From Clostridiales bacterium (GTDB lineage: Bacteria; Bacillota; Clostridia; Lutisporales; Lutisporaceae), in contig DUSG01000075.1 of assembly GCA_012842725.1 (NCBI GenBank), forward strand, positions 1-10,272: 10,272 nt of DNA, read 5' to 3'. Below, piece by piece: positions 1-5,849 of the stretch. Every line of letters begins with the position of its first letter. Position 1 is the stretch's first letter. A model generated the notes under the pieces. That model searched no databases and was not told where the DNA came from. It saw nothing but the letters and a program-made list of their open reading frames with translations. The translations under genes and the position numbers were made by a program.

Positions 1-1206
1 ACCGGTTATAGGCACAATATTCAATACGCCTGATACAATAATCAATGTTTGAATACCGGTTATGGATGAAAGACCTAGGCATATAAGCTTGTTTAATGTT
101 TTTTTACTATTTTTGCTGTAGTTAAGTCCAATTATCGTTACCATACATAATATTAAGACGATAATTATTCCGCTTATTATTCCTACTTCTTCACATATGG
201 CTGAAAATATGAAATCTGTATGAACTGCAGGTATAAATTTTGGATATCCAAGGTATAACCCTGTACCTACCAGCCCTCCTGAAGCTATAGCAAAAAGGGA
301 TTGGGTAACCTGGTAAGATTTATCTGATATATACTTCCAAGGATTAAGCCATGCTTCAATTCTTGACTTGATATGACCAAATACATAATAGCTTGTAACA
401 GCCATAATTATTGCAGAGATTGCTGATATTATTGTTGGATAAAGTTTATCATCAATAATGAAGAGCATGATAAGGTACACAGCAAAAAATATCAATGCAG
501 AACCTAAATCTTTTTGCAGTGCAAAAAAAGCCACGATTATAATTGTTGAAGAACTTGAATATATGAGTGTGTTTTTATTTAGACCTTTGCTCAAAATGGC
601 AGAAATATAAATTATAAAAAATATTTTTAAGAATTCAGAAGGTTGAAATCTTACACCAAATATCTCAAGCCAGTTTTTTGATCCATATATTTCTATACCC
701 CATATTTGAGTAACAATAAGTATTGTCAGGATAAAAAGCCCTAAATAAATAGAATAATCTTTTTTCAAGTCGATTTTTTTATATATATAATTTAATAAAT
801 AGAATACTAAGAAATACATTGTATAGGCTAGTATGGCAAATATTAATTGCCTGATTGCATATTGAGGTTCTATGCGATAAAGCCATATCAAACCGATTGC
901 CAACAACATATTTACCAAATCAAATAATAGAACTTCTTGAACCTCTAGAAGTTTTATTATTAAATATCTGGTAATCAAATAGCTTAAACAAAAAATAATA
1001 CCAATATATACTGCTGTATAATCTTCAATCATATCATTCACGGAAATAAGAGCAAAAGAGGATAATGCTGTAAGCATTGTTATTACAGGCAAAAAAGGGC
1101 TAATATGTTTTTTACCATAAAAGTATATTGCAACACTTATTATAAGAAAAGTTATTAGTAAAAAAATAAACAAAAATCTATGACACCATGATAATATTTC
1201 AAACAT
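1..1206 (-). CDS. FtsW/RodA/SpoVE-family (SEDS) peptidoglycan polymerase, C-terminus cut by window edge
   Basis: Multi-pass membrane protein of the SEDS family, which polymerises lipid II into glycan strands, usually with a partner class B penicillin-binding protein. The visible part is 402 codons, open to the window edge. SEDS hallmarks: GSKNWLEI in the large loop, QPSEF (about 188-192), QKDLGSA (231-237), a conserved loop with W-L-N-P-W and S-Y-Q-x-x-Q-S, and HTDFIF (329-334), whose Asp331 matches the aspartate regarded as catalytic. It breaks off just after N-I-V-P-I-T-G, before the family's usual F-x-S-Y-G-G-S segment. About 90 residues with roughly three extra membrane segments precede the core, so the QPSE motif sits later than in E. 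coli RodA or FtsW. The ATG at 1206 is preceded by AGGTG with a 5-nt gap. Whether it serves division, elongation or sporulation cannot be told; the partner gene may lie off the left edge. Confidence 0.9.
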   Translation of the reverse strand, partial: MFEILSWCHRFLFIFLLITFLIISVAIYFYGKKHISPFLPVITMLTALSSFALISVNDMIEDYTAVYIGIIFCLSYLITRYLIIKLLEVQEVLLFDLVNMLLAIGLIWLYRIEPQYAIRQLIFAILAYTMYFLVFYLLNYIYKKIDLKKDYSIYLGLFILTILIVTQIWGIEIYGSKNWLEIFGVRFQPSEFLKIFFIIYISAILSKGLNKNTLIYSSSSTIIIVAFFALQKDLGSALIFFAVYLIMLFIIDDKLYPTIISAISAIIMAVTSYYVFGHIKSRIEAWLNPWKYISDKSYQVTQSLFAIASGGLVGTGLYLGYPKFIPAVHTDFIFSAICEEVGIISGIIIVLILCMVTIIGLNYSKNSKKTLNKLICLGLSSITGIQTLIIVSGVLNIVPITG

Positions 1207-1231
1207 CTAAACACCTGCCTTTATGTATTAT

Positions 1232-1261
1232 ATTATACTATATTGAAGATTTTCATCACAA
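1232..1261 (-). promoter_or_regulatory. Candidate sigma-A promoter of the SEDS gene
   Basis: On the minus strand TTGTGA (1261-1256) and a perfect TATAAT (1237-1232) are separated by 18 bp. Transcription would begin near 1225, leaving a leader of about 20 nt before the ATG at 1206. A second overlapping TATAAT lies at 1232-1227. This is a consensus match only; the -35 is imperfect. Confidence 0.45.
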
Positions 1262-1291
1262 CAGACCTGATCTTATGTTAAAATGATGTGG

Positions 1292-1298
1292 AAGGAGG
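1292..1298 (+). promoter_or_regulatory. Ribosome-binding site that decides the phosphatase start
   Basis: AAGGAGG lies 14 nt before the ATG at 1313. That gap is longer than usual, but the only earlier in-frame ATGs (1283 and 1286) lie upstream of this site and have no Shine-Dalgarno of their own. The 1313 start puts the HAD motif DLDGT at residues 9-13, as is normal for the family. Confidence 0.55.
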
Positions 1299-1312
1299 TT
1301 GGGCAAGATACA

Positions 1313-1954
1313 ATGAGATATAACTGTTTACTCTTCGATTTAGACGGAACAATATTAAATTCCAATAAGCTAATTATCGAATCCTTTAAGTATACTTTAA
1401 AAAAACATTTAAACATGGATGTAGGAGATTCGGAGATTGTTAAGTACTTTGGCGAACCATTAATGAATACATTGGAAAGGTTTTCAAAAAAAGATGCTAA
1501 GGATATGTTTGATACATATATCAAATATAATGAAAGCATCCATGATGATATGATTGAAGTCTTTGGTGGCATAGATACTTTATTAAGGGAACTAAAGGAG
1601 ATAGGGTGTAAGACGGCGGTTGTCACTTCAAAGAGAAAAGTGTTAGCTAAAAGAGGTTTGGAGTTATTTGACCTGTTAAAATATTTTGATGATGTTGTTG
1701 CATTGGAAGATACTGAAAAACATAAGCCGGAACCTGAACCGATACTGGAAGCATTGAGAAGATTGAATTGTGAAAAGCATGAAGCTTTGATGATAGGTGA
1801 TAGCGAATTTGATATAAAATGTGCATATAATGCAGGAGTTGACAGTGCCTTTGTAAGTTGGAGTCAGGCTATAGACTATGAAGATATCAGCATAAAGCCT
1901 GATTATATTATTAAAGACATATCAGAAATATTGAATATAATAAAAATGATGTGA
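1313..1954 (+). CDS. HAD-superfamily (subfamily IA) phosphatase, PpaX / phosphoglycolate phosphatase-like
   Basis: Cytosolic phosphohydrolase of 213 residues. All four HAD motifs are present: DLDGT with nucleophile Asp9 and acid/base Asp11, motif II VVTSK (Thr105/Ser106), motif III lysine in KHKPEPEP (Lys138), and motif IV GDSEFD (Asp163, Asp167) for magnesium. An alpha-helical cap of about 70 residues lies between motifs I and II, as in subfamily IA. The N-terminal L-I-I-E-S-F and K-P-E-P-E-P-I-L stretches resemble, from memory, B. subtilis PpaX, the pyrophosphatase that removes PPi made when HPr-Ser-P is dephosphorylated; length also fits. Substrate specificity in this family is hard to assign, and phosphoglycolate phosphatase is the main alternative. 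No hprK or lgt, frequent ppaX neighbours, is present. It is a single gene between a divergent SEDS gene and a convergent transporter operon, and its last codons lie inside the shared terminator hairpin. Confidence 0.85.
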   Translation: MRYNCLLFDLDGTILNSNKLIIESFKYTLKKHLNMDVGDSEIVKYFGEPLMNTLERFSKKDAKDMFDTYIKYNESIHDDMIEVFGGIDTLLRELKEIGCKTAVVTSKRKVLAKRGLELFDLLKYFDDVVALEDTEKHKPEPEPILEALRRLNCEKHEALMIGDSEFDIKCAYNAGVDSAFVSWSQAIDYEDISIKPDYIIKDISEILNIIKMM

Positions 1955-1975
1955 GGCTAGCTCACATCATTTTTA
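1941..1975. terminator. Bidirectional intrinsic terminator shared by phosphatase and permease genes
   Basis: Perfect 15-bp inverted repeat, arms 1941-1955 and 1961-1975 with a 5-nt loop, flanked by an A-run on one side and a T-run on the other, so it can terminate from both directions. The phosphatase stop (TGA, 1952-1954) lies in the left arm and the permease stop (TGA read from 1964 to 1962) in the right arm; the two stop codons pair with each other. Confidence 0.9.
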
Positions 1976-2777
1976 ATACTCTTTTTTCAATCCATAAAAC
2001 AGAGAGGTATAATACTGCTGCTACAATTGCCAGTATTAAAACACTTGACATTACAAGATCCATTTTGAATACTTGACCGCCATAGATTATTAGATAGCCT
2101 AATCCAGCTTTAGATACTAAAAATTCTCCAACTATTACACCTACTAACGACAGACCTACATTTATTTTCAATGTAGATATTATGGTTGTTATACCTGATG
2201 GCAAAACTACTTTTTGCAATATCTGTTTCCTGTTTGCACCAAAGGTTTTCAGAAGTTTTATTTTGTCTTCGTCACAATTTCTAAATGCGGTATAAACGTT
2301 TATTATAGTTACTACTATAGAAAAGAGTAAAGCCATTACGATTATTGATTTTGTTGTTCCACCAATCCAAACTAAAATAATAGGTCCCAAAGCGGTTTTT
2401 GGCAAAGCGTTTAGCACTACCAGATATGGATCCAATATTTTGGCGAGGAAATCAGACCACCAGAGTGCTATGGCTATTAATGAACCTAGCAAGGTACCTA
2501 TAACAAATCCTATTATGGTCTCATATACGGTAACACCTGTATGAATGAATAATGAGCCGTCTTTTGCCATGGATGTCAAAGTGTTATATATTTTACTCGG
2601 TTGGCTCATTATGAAAGGATCTATCCATTCATTATTTGCCGCAACTTCCCAAAACACAAAAATAAATATCAGAATCACTATTCTGGATACTCTTATAGCT
2701 AACCTAAAACGTTTATGACTGGTAAGGTATTTTTTATATTCTTCAGATACAATATTTTCTTTATTTTCATCATACAT
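1962..2777 (-). CDS. ABC transporter permease (nitrate/sulfonate/taurine/thiamine-precursor type)
   Basis: Inner-membrane permease of a binding-protein-dependent importer, 271 residues from the ATG at 2777. About 30 polar residues at the N-terminus are followed by a first membrane helix near 32-45 and the W-E-V-A / P-F-I-M-S-Q-P-S segment typical of SsuC/TauC-like permeases; roughly five further helices follow. The EAA loop that docks on the ATPase is seen as KLLKTFGANRKQILQKVVLP, with its invariant Gly near 180 and Leu-Pro near 192-193. The reading frame extends upstream to 2861, but that part overlaps the ATPase gene and lacks a ribosome site. AAGGAG at 2793-2788 supports 2777 (10-nt gap) or 2783 (4-nt gap). 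From 2777 the gene overlaps the ATPase end by 8 nt, suggesting translational coupling. It is last in the operon and ends inside the bidirectional terminator. Confidence 0.9.
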   Translation of the reverse strand: MYDENKENIVSEEYKKYLTSHKRFRLAIRVSRIVILIFIFVFWEVAANNEWIDPFIMSQPSKIYNTLTSMAKDGSLFIHTGVTVYETIIGFVIGTLLGSLIAIALWWSDFLAKILDPYLVVLNALPKTALGPIILVWIGGTTKSIIVMALLFSIVVTIINVYTAFRNCDEDKIKLLKTFGANRKQILQKVVLPSGITTIISTLKINVGLSLVGVIVGEFLVSKAGLGYLIIYGGQVFKMDLVMSSVLILAIVAAVLYLSVLWIEKRVLKMM

Positions 2778-3537
2778 GGACATCCAGCTCCTTCCATATT
2801 TTATTGAAATAAACCCTGAATTCAGGAGCTTCTCTGCAAGTGATGGGCGTTCTAAAATCACAAGTTAGTTGTATGTTGTGTATTGATTTTATTTCGGCTG
2901 GTCGTTTTGTCAATACGATTATTCTGTCGCTCATAGAAATGGCTTCGGCTAAATCATGGGTGACGAGAATAGCAGTCTTTTTTTCTTTTTTCAATATTAG
3001 CCAGACTTCTTCAGAAATTGCTATTTTTGTTTGATAATCTAAAGCTGAGAAAGGTTCATCCAATAAAAGTATATCGGGTTTTGTAGCAAGAGTTCTTATC
3101 AATGCAACCCTTTGTCTCATTCCTCCGGATAATTGTTTTGGATAATAATTTCTAAATTCATATAATCCATATTCTTTTAGTAGTTTTTCTACAAATTCTT
3201 GATTTTCTTTGTTTAATTTACCTTGTATTTCTAAACCTATTGTTACATTTTTCAGTATTGTTCTCCATTCAAATAAATGATCTTTTTGAAGCATGTAGCC
3301 TACGCTAGGCGAAGGTCCTGTTACTTCCTTTCCATTTACGAATATTTTTCCTGACGTGGGCATGATAATACCGGAGATTAGAGACAATAATGTTGATTTA
3401 CCGCACCCACTGGGTCCTACTATGCTTACAAATTCGCCATTTGCAATGGAAAAATTCAGCTTTCGTATTGCTTGGGTTTCACCCTCAAGGGTATGGTAGT
3501 TCATAGACACATCAACTACGTCCACAACCTTGTCCAT
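2770..3537 (-). CDS. ABC transporter ATP-binding protein (SsuB/TauB/ThiZ type)
   Basis: Cytoplasmic ATPase subunit of the importer, 255 residues, normal for the family. The complete set of nucleotide-binding motifs is visible: Walker A GPSGCGKST (41-49), Q-loop Gln84, signature LSGGMRQR (136-143), Walker B ILLLDEP (156-162), D-loop SALD (164-167) and the switch histidine His194. The aromatic and charged stretch Q-K-D-H-L-F-E-W-R after the Q-loop is typical of the nitrate/sulfonate/taurine class. The start at 3537 has AAGGAG with a 7-nt gap. It is the middle gene: the lipoprotein gene lies upstream across a 201-nt gap containing a strong hairpin, and the permease start overlaps its last codons. 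I expect it to be made in smaller amounts than the binding protein if the hairpin terminates partially. Confidence 0.93.
   Translation of the reverse strand: MDKVVDVVDVSMNYHTLEGETQAIRKLNFSIANGEFVSIVGPSGCGKSTLLSLISGIIMPTSGKIFVNGKEVTGPSPSVGYMLQKDHLFEWRTILKNVTIGLEIQGKLNKENQEFVEKLLKEYGLYEFRNYYPKQLSGGMRQRVALIRTLATKPDILLLDEPFSALDYQTKIAISEEVWLILKKEKKTAILVTHDLAEAISMSDRIIVLTKRPAEIKSIHNIQLTCDFRTPITCREAPEFRVYFNKIWKELDVHV
2788..2793 (-). promoter_or_regulatory. Ribosome-binding site of the permease inside the ATPase gene
   Basis: AAGGAG read on the minus strand lies within the last codons of the ATPase gene. It excludes the longer permease frame starting at 2861 and leaves ATG 2783 or 2777 as starts. 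The 10-nt gap to 2777 fits better than the 4-nt gap to 2783, but both remain possible. Confidence 0.65.
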
Positions 3538-3616
3538 TAAACCACTCCTTCGATAACTTCCATCACTTTATAATATTCTTGTTTACTGTAAAAGTGATAA
3601 AATCATGTCAATGAAA

Positions 3617-3651
3617 TTAAATAGGGGCAGCTTATAGCTACCCCTATTTAA
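3617..3651 (-). terminator. Strong hairpin (partial terminator or mRNA stabiliser) between lipoprotein and ATPase genes
   Basis: Inverted repeat with arms 3617-3632 and 3636-3651, 15 of 16 pairs matched and a 3-nt loop; the core contains four consecutive G-C pairs. On the transcribed (minus) strand it is followed by a weak U-rich stretch (CCCCTATTTAATTTC), so read-through is likely. Such hairpins between a binding-protein gene and its membrane subunits often set unequal expression; that role here is inferred. Confidence 0.7.
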
Positions 3652-3680
3652 GGAGGTCATATGGTATTGGATTTCAGATA

Positions 3681-3725
3681 GGACAAATCTCTTGTCCCAG
3701 TAATATAATATTTCAAAAGTTGAAA
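3681..3725 (-). repeat. Two small inverted repeats in the lipoprotein 3' region
   Basis: GGACAA/TTGTCC (3681-3686 and 3692-3697, 5-nt loop) and TTTCAA/TTGAAA (3711-3716 and 3720-3725, 3-nt loop) lie between the lipoprotein stop and the strong hairpin at 3617-3651. Each is a perfect 6-bp stem. They could help shape the 3' end of a lipoprotein-only transcript, but stems this short are common by chance in AT-rich DNA. Confidence 0.4.
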
Positions 3726-3738
3726 TGTGTTACACAGA

Positions 3739-4743
3739 CTATTTAATGTTTTTTACAGCTTCTTTAGCAAATCTGTCATCGCATATTATGCTATGGTCTA
3801 CTTTCTTATCCAATTCACCTGCAGTTTCCATTACTTCTTGAAGTAAATCAAAGGATTCAGGGATTGTTATAGGAGTATCATTCCATGCGTCTATTTCTTT
3901 ATATCTATTTATAACTCTTACCAATATTTCATCGTCTGCATCTGGGAAGAAAGGTTTGATTGCTTTTGCTATTTCTTCTGCTGTATTTTTTTGTACCCAC
4001 AACTGACCTTTATATATTGCATTGGTGAAACGTTGAATAATATCCGGATTCTTTTCTATAAAGCTTTTTTTCGCAAAGTATGCTGTATAAGCTATTAAAC
4101 CGCTGTCCTCACCGATTGAGGCAACAATACTTCCTGCGTTTTCTAATTCCAGCATGGAAGCTGTAGGTTCAAATAAGGCAACATAATCGCCTACTCCACC
4201 TTTAAAAGCACCCGCTGTTGCAGTAAATTGGAGATTTGTTATCATTTCAACGTCTTTTCCGGGTATTACTCCGTTCTTTTTTAAGATATATTCCAGAGTC
4301 ATTTGCGGTACACCGCCAGGTCTTCCGCCTATGATGGTTTTACCGGCTGTTTTTTTCCAGTCAAAATCCGGATCTGGTTCTCTGGCAACGAGGAAAGAAC
4401 CATCGCGTTTTGTAAGTTGAGCAAATATAACTGCATAGTCTTCTTTTCCTTGGTTATATACATATATACAAGCTTCAGGACCTGCAAATCCGATATCACA
4501 TTCACCTGCAAGCAGAGCTGTCATGGTTTTATCCGCACCTTGACCTGTAGTCAAATCGATCTTTATTCCTTCTTCTTCAAAAAATCCTTTGCTAATTGCA
4601 ACATATTGGGGGGTATAGAAAATTGAACGCACCACTTCGTTCAGTCTTATGGTTGTCAAATCGCTTTTGCTACAGCCGCTAAATAAAGAAATTACCATAG
4701 TCAAAACTATGATAAAACATAATAAATTTTTTGAGAACCTCAT
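3739..4743 (-). CDS. ABC transporter substrate-binding lipoprotein (NMT1/THI5-like, TauA/SsuA type)
   Basis: Surface lipoprotein that captures the ligand and delivers it to the permease, 334 residues. The N-terminus has Arg/Lys followed by a hydrophobic stretch (7-20) and a lipobox LFSGC, giving lipid-modified Cys24. The mature part shows family landmarks: Y-T-P-Q-Y-V-A-I-S-K-G-F-F near 43-55, G-Q-G-A-D-K-T and D-I-G-F-A-G-P-E in the first lobe, then G-G-R-P-G-G-V-P and a second-lobe segment G-D-Y-V-A-L-F-E-P-T. These place it in the COG0715/NMT1 group with binders of sulfonates, nitrate and thiamine precursors, but do not identify the ligand. No TPP riboswitch or other metabolite sensor is seen upstream. 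The ATG at 4743 is preceded by AGGGGTG. It is the first gene of the operon, divergent from the PgsA-like gene, and its ribosome site touches an inverted repeat. Confidence 0.9.
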   Translation of the reverse strand: MRFSKNLLCFIIVLTMVISLFSGCSKSDLTTIRLNEVVRSIFYTPQYVAISKGFFEEEGIKIDLTTGQGADKTMTALLAGECDIGFAGPEACIYVYNQGKEDYAVIFAQLTKRDGSFLVAREPDPDFDWKKTAGKTIIGGRPGGVPQMTLEYILKKNGVIPGKDVEMITNLQFTATAGAFKGGVGDYVALFEPTASMLELENAGSIVASIGEDSGLIAYTAYFAKKSFIEKNPDIIQRFTNAIYKGQLWVQKNTAEEIAKAIKPFFPDADDEILVRVINRYKEIDAWNDTPITIPESFDLLQEVMETAGELDKKVDHSIICDDRFAKEAVKNIK

Positions 4744-4752
4744 AAAATCACC

Positions 4753-4788
4753 CCTAGAATATATTTATCATTTACAGTTTATTCTAGG
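4753..4788 (-). promoter_or_regulatory. Inverted repeat in the lipoprotein leader touching the ribosome-binding site
   Basis: Perfect 9-bp inverted repeat, CCTAGAATA (4753-4761) and TATTCTAGG (4780-4788), with 18 nt between the arms. In the mRNA the distal arm contains the first bases of the AGGGG Shine-Dalgarno sequence (4755-4751). A second palindrome, CTAG-GTAAT-CTAG (4784-4796 region), overlaps the upstream arm. It could be a protein operator or an RNA element affecting translation; neither role is shown. Confidence 0.4.
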
Positions 4789-4789
4789 T

Positions 4790-4817
4790 AATCTAGTCTG
4801 TGCTTGTATATTGTTAA
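4790..4817 (-). promoter_or_regulatory. Weak candidate promoter of the importer operon
   Basis: On the minus strand TTAACA (4817-4812) and TAGATT (4795-4790) are 16 bp apart, about 45 bp upstream of the lipoprotein start. Both boxes are imperfect and AT-rich DNA offers many such matches. If correct, the overlapping CTAG palindromes would lie right at the transcription start, a typical operator position. Confidence 0.25.
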
Positions 4818-4829
4818 GAAATGTTTAAT

Positions 4830-4859
4830 TTGGACATTGAGAATAATGTCATATATAAT
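4830..4859 (+). promoter_or_regulatory. Candidate sigma-A promoter of the PgsA-like gene
   Basis: TTGGAC (4830-4835) and a perfect TATAAT (4854-4859) are separated by 18 bp; an overlapping alternative is TTGAGA with TATAAA at 16 bp. Either predicts a leader of about 90 nt before the ATG at 4961. Confidence 0.45.
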
Positions 4860-4906
4860 ATAAATAACATATCTTATAAAGAATTTATTAATGGAAAAAA
4901 TATATC

Positions 4907-4933
4907 TAATAAATATTTGTATAATAAATATTT
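4907..4933. repeat. Tandem 12-bp AT-rich repeat upstream of the PgsA-like gene
   Basis: TAATAAATATTT occurs at 4907-4918 and again at 4922-4933, a 15-bp period. The second copy lies in the perfect 12-bp palindrome ATAAATATTTAT (4924-4935). Position between the candidate promoter and the start codon would suit an operator, but the base composition makes coincidence possible. Confidence 0.35.
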
Positions 4934-4960
4934 ATAAATTTTCTATTAGGGGATGGGGCT

Positions 4961-5470
4961 ATGATAACGCCTAACATGCTGACATCATTAAGAATTGCTT
5001 TGGTACCTCCTATGATTTATAGTTATCTTTATATGCCTTATTATGGTGAAAAAATGGCCTTTTTCATTTTTGCAATTTCTGCAATGACAGATATTCTTGA
5101 TGGCCATATCGCAAGAAAGCATGACATGATAACCAAATTAGGAACAATTCTGGATCCATTTGCAGATAAAATGATGTTAATAACAGTTTTAACTATGTTT
5201 GTTTTAAGAAAAAAAATAAATCATTGGATTTTAGTGATAGTAGCTTTCAAGGAATTGATTATGGTACTGGGTGGGTATTTATTATACAATAATGATACAG
5301 TTATACCTGCAAATATATATGGGAAAATATCAACTTTTGTATTTTATGTTTCAGGATTTGCAACCATGCTGGGATTCAGTTTTGCTCATATATTGATGTA
5401 TATATTTGTCGTGTTAAATATAGGGACTATGTTTATATATTTATATAGATTTGCAACTTCAAAGGTATAA
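4961..5470 (+). CDS. CDP-alcohol phosphatidyltransferase, PgsA-like (phosphatidylglycerophosphate synthase family)
   Basis: Integral membrane enzyme of 169 residues that swaps the CMP of a CDP-alcohol, usually CDP-diacylglycerol, for a second alcohol; in PgsA this is glycerol-3-phosphate, giving the precursor of phosphatidylglycerol. The diagnostic motif is intact: Asp47-Gly48, Ala51-Arg52, Gly61, Asp65 and Asp69, with the extra metal-side Asp44. The N-terminal P-N-M-L-T-S-L-R-I segment is the usual start of the family, and about five to six hydrophobic helices follow. It is slightly shorter than B. subtilis PgsA, and its later part (from about 85) is less typical, so a paralogue with another acceptor alcohol is possible. 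AGGGG 8 nt before the ATG supports the start. It stands alone: divergent from the transporter and followed by the valS promoter, with no clear terminator of its own. Confidence 0.85.
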   Translation: MITPNMLTSLRIALVPPMIYSYLYMPYYGEKMAFFIFAISAMTDILDGHIARKHDMITKLGTILDPFADKMMLITVLTMFVLRKKINHWILVIVAFKELIMVLGGYLLYNNDTVIPANIYGKISTFVFYVSGFATMLGFSFAHILMYIFVVLNIGTMFIYLYRFATSKV

Positions 5471-5485
5471 TTTGAAAAAATCATA

Positions 5486-5514
5486 TTGACAAATTGTTTT
5501 ATTGATGGTATAAA
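5486..5514 (+). promoter_or_regulatory. Sigma-A promoter of the valS-folC operon
   Basis: Perfect -35 TTGACA (5486-5491), a 17-bp spacer, and -10 TATAAA (5509-5514). Transcription should start around 5521, just upstream of the T-box stem I, giving a leader of about 340 nt. Confidence 0.8.
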
Positions 5515-5538
5515 TAAAGCAATTTAATATTTAAAATG

Positions 5539-5769
5539 CAAAGGCTATGAAGAAGAGGAGTAAGCAAAAAATCACCTCACAGAGAGGAATACCTTGGCTG
5601 AAAGTATTCCAGGCGGATTTTGCTGAAGGTAGCTTTGGAGCTCTTGTGTCGAATGGAGTAGACACAAGCGGGTCTGCCCGTTATTGTGTAAAGAGCCGGT
5701 GTTAGCCGGAATAAAGGTGGTACCGCGAACTAACCCTTCGTCCTTTTGCTTGGATGAAGGGTTTTATTT
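5539..5769 (+). ncRNA. T-box leader sensing tRNA-Val, upstream of valS
   Basis: Transcription-attenuation leader that reads uncharged tRNA. Stem I begins near 5539, with the GAGGAGTAAG-type internal loop on its 5' side and a distal stem GGAATAC/GTATTCC (5586-5592, 5604-5610). The specifier appears to be GTA at 5629-5631 in the context TGAAG-GTA-GC, matching tRNA-Val with anticodon UAC and the downstream gene. A perfect 8-bp stem follows (CTTGTGTC/GACACAAG, 5643-5650 and 5661-5668), then the T-box sequence AAAGGTGGTACCGCGA (5713-5728). Its UGGU bulge (5718-5721) fits an ACCA 3' end, that is discriminator A. An uncharged tRNA would stabilise the antiterminator and allow valS-folC transcription. 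The stretch from 5770 to 5862 between the terminator and valS holds nothing I recognise apart from the valS ribosome site. Confidence 0.95.
5732..5769 (+). terminator. Intrinsic terminator of the valS T-box
   Basis: Stem of 12 pairs including one G-U (5732-5743 with 5752-5763), an 8-nt loop, and a U-rich tail TTTTATTT (5762-5769). The 5' arm includes CCCTTC, which can instead pair with the AAAGG part of the T-box to make the antiterminator, so the two folds are mutually exclusive. Confidence 0.92.
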
Positions 5770-5849
5770 ATCTCATAATATTAGTGTTATATTGTTGAAG
5801 TTTAGTGAAAAATTGTTAAATTATCATTGAGAAAACGTAAATCCAAAAA

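Noticed and set aside
1283..1312. Longer phosphatase start at 1283 or 1286
   Set aside because: These ATGs precede the only AAGGAGG in the region; the added residues are that ribosome site translated.
2778..2861. Longer permease reading frame starting at 2861
   Set aside because: It would overlap the ATPase gene by 92 nt with no ribosome site; the extra residues are the ATPase codons read in another frame.
3650..3681. Plus-strand AAGGAGG followed by ATG at 3660, looking like a gene start
   Set aside because: The frame closes after six codons and it sits opposite the importer transcript next to the hairpin, so it is most likely coincidence.
4303..4626. Open frames antisense to the lipoprotein, ATPase and valS genes
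   Set aside because: They lie fully inside genes with clear protein families, lack ribosome sites, and have compositions expected of opposite-strand shadows.
4744..4960. A TPP or other metabolite riboswitch that could name the importer substrate
   Set aside because: I see no CTGAGA-type thiamine element or other recognisable aptamer in the divergent gap; only short dyads and promoter-like sequences.
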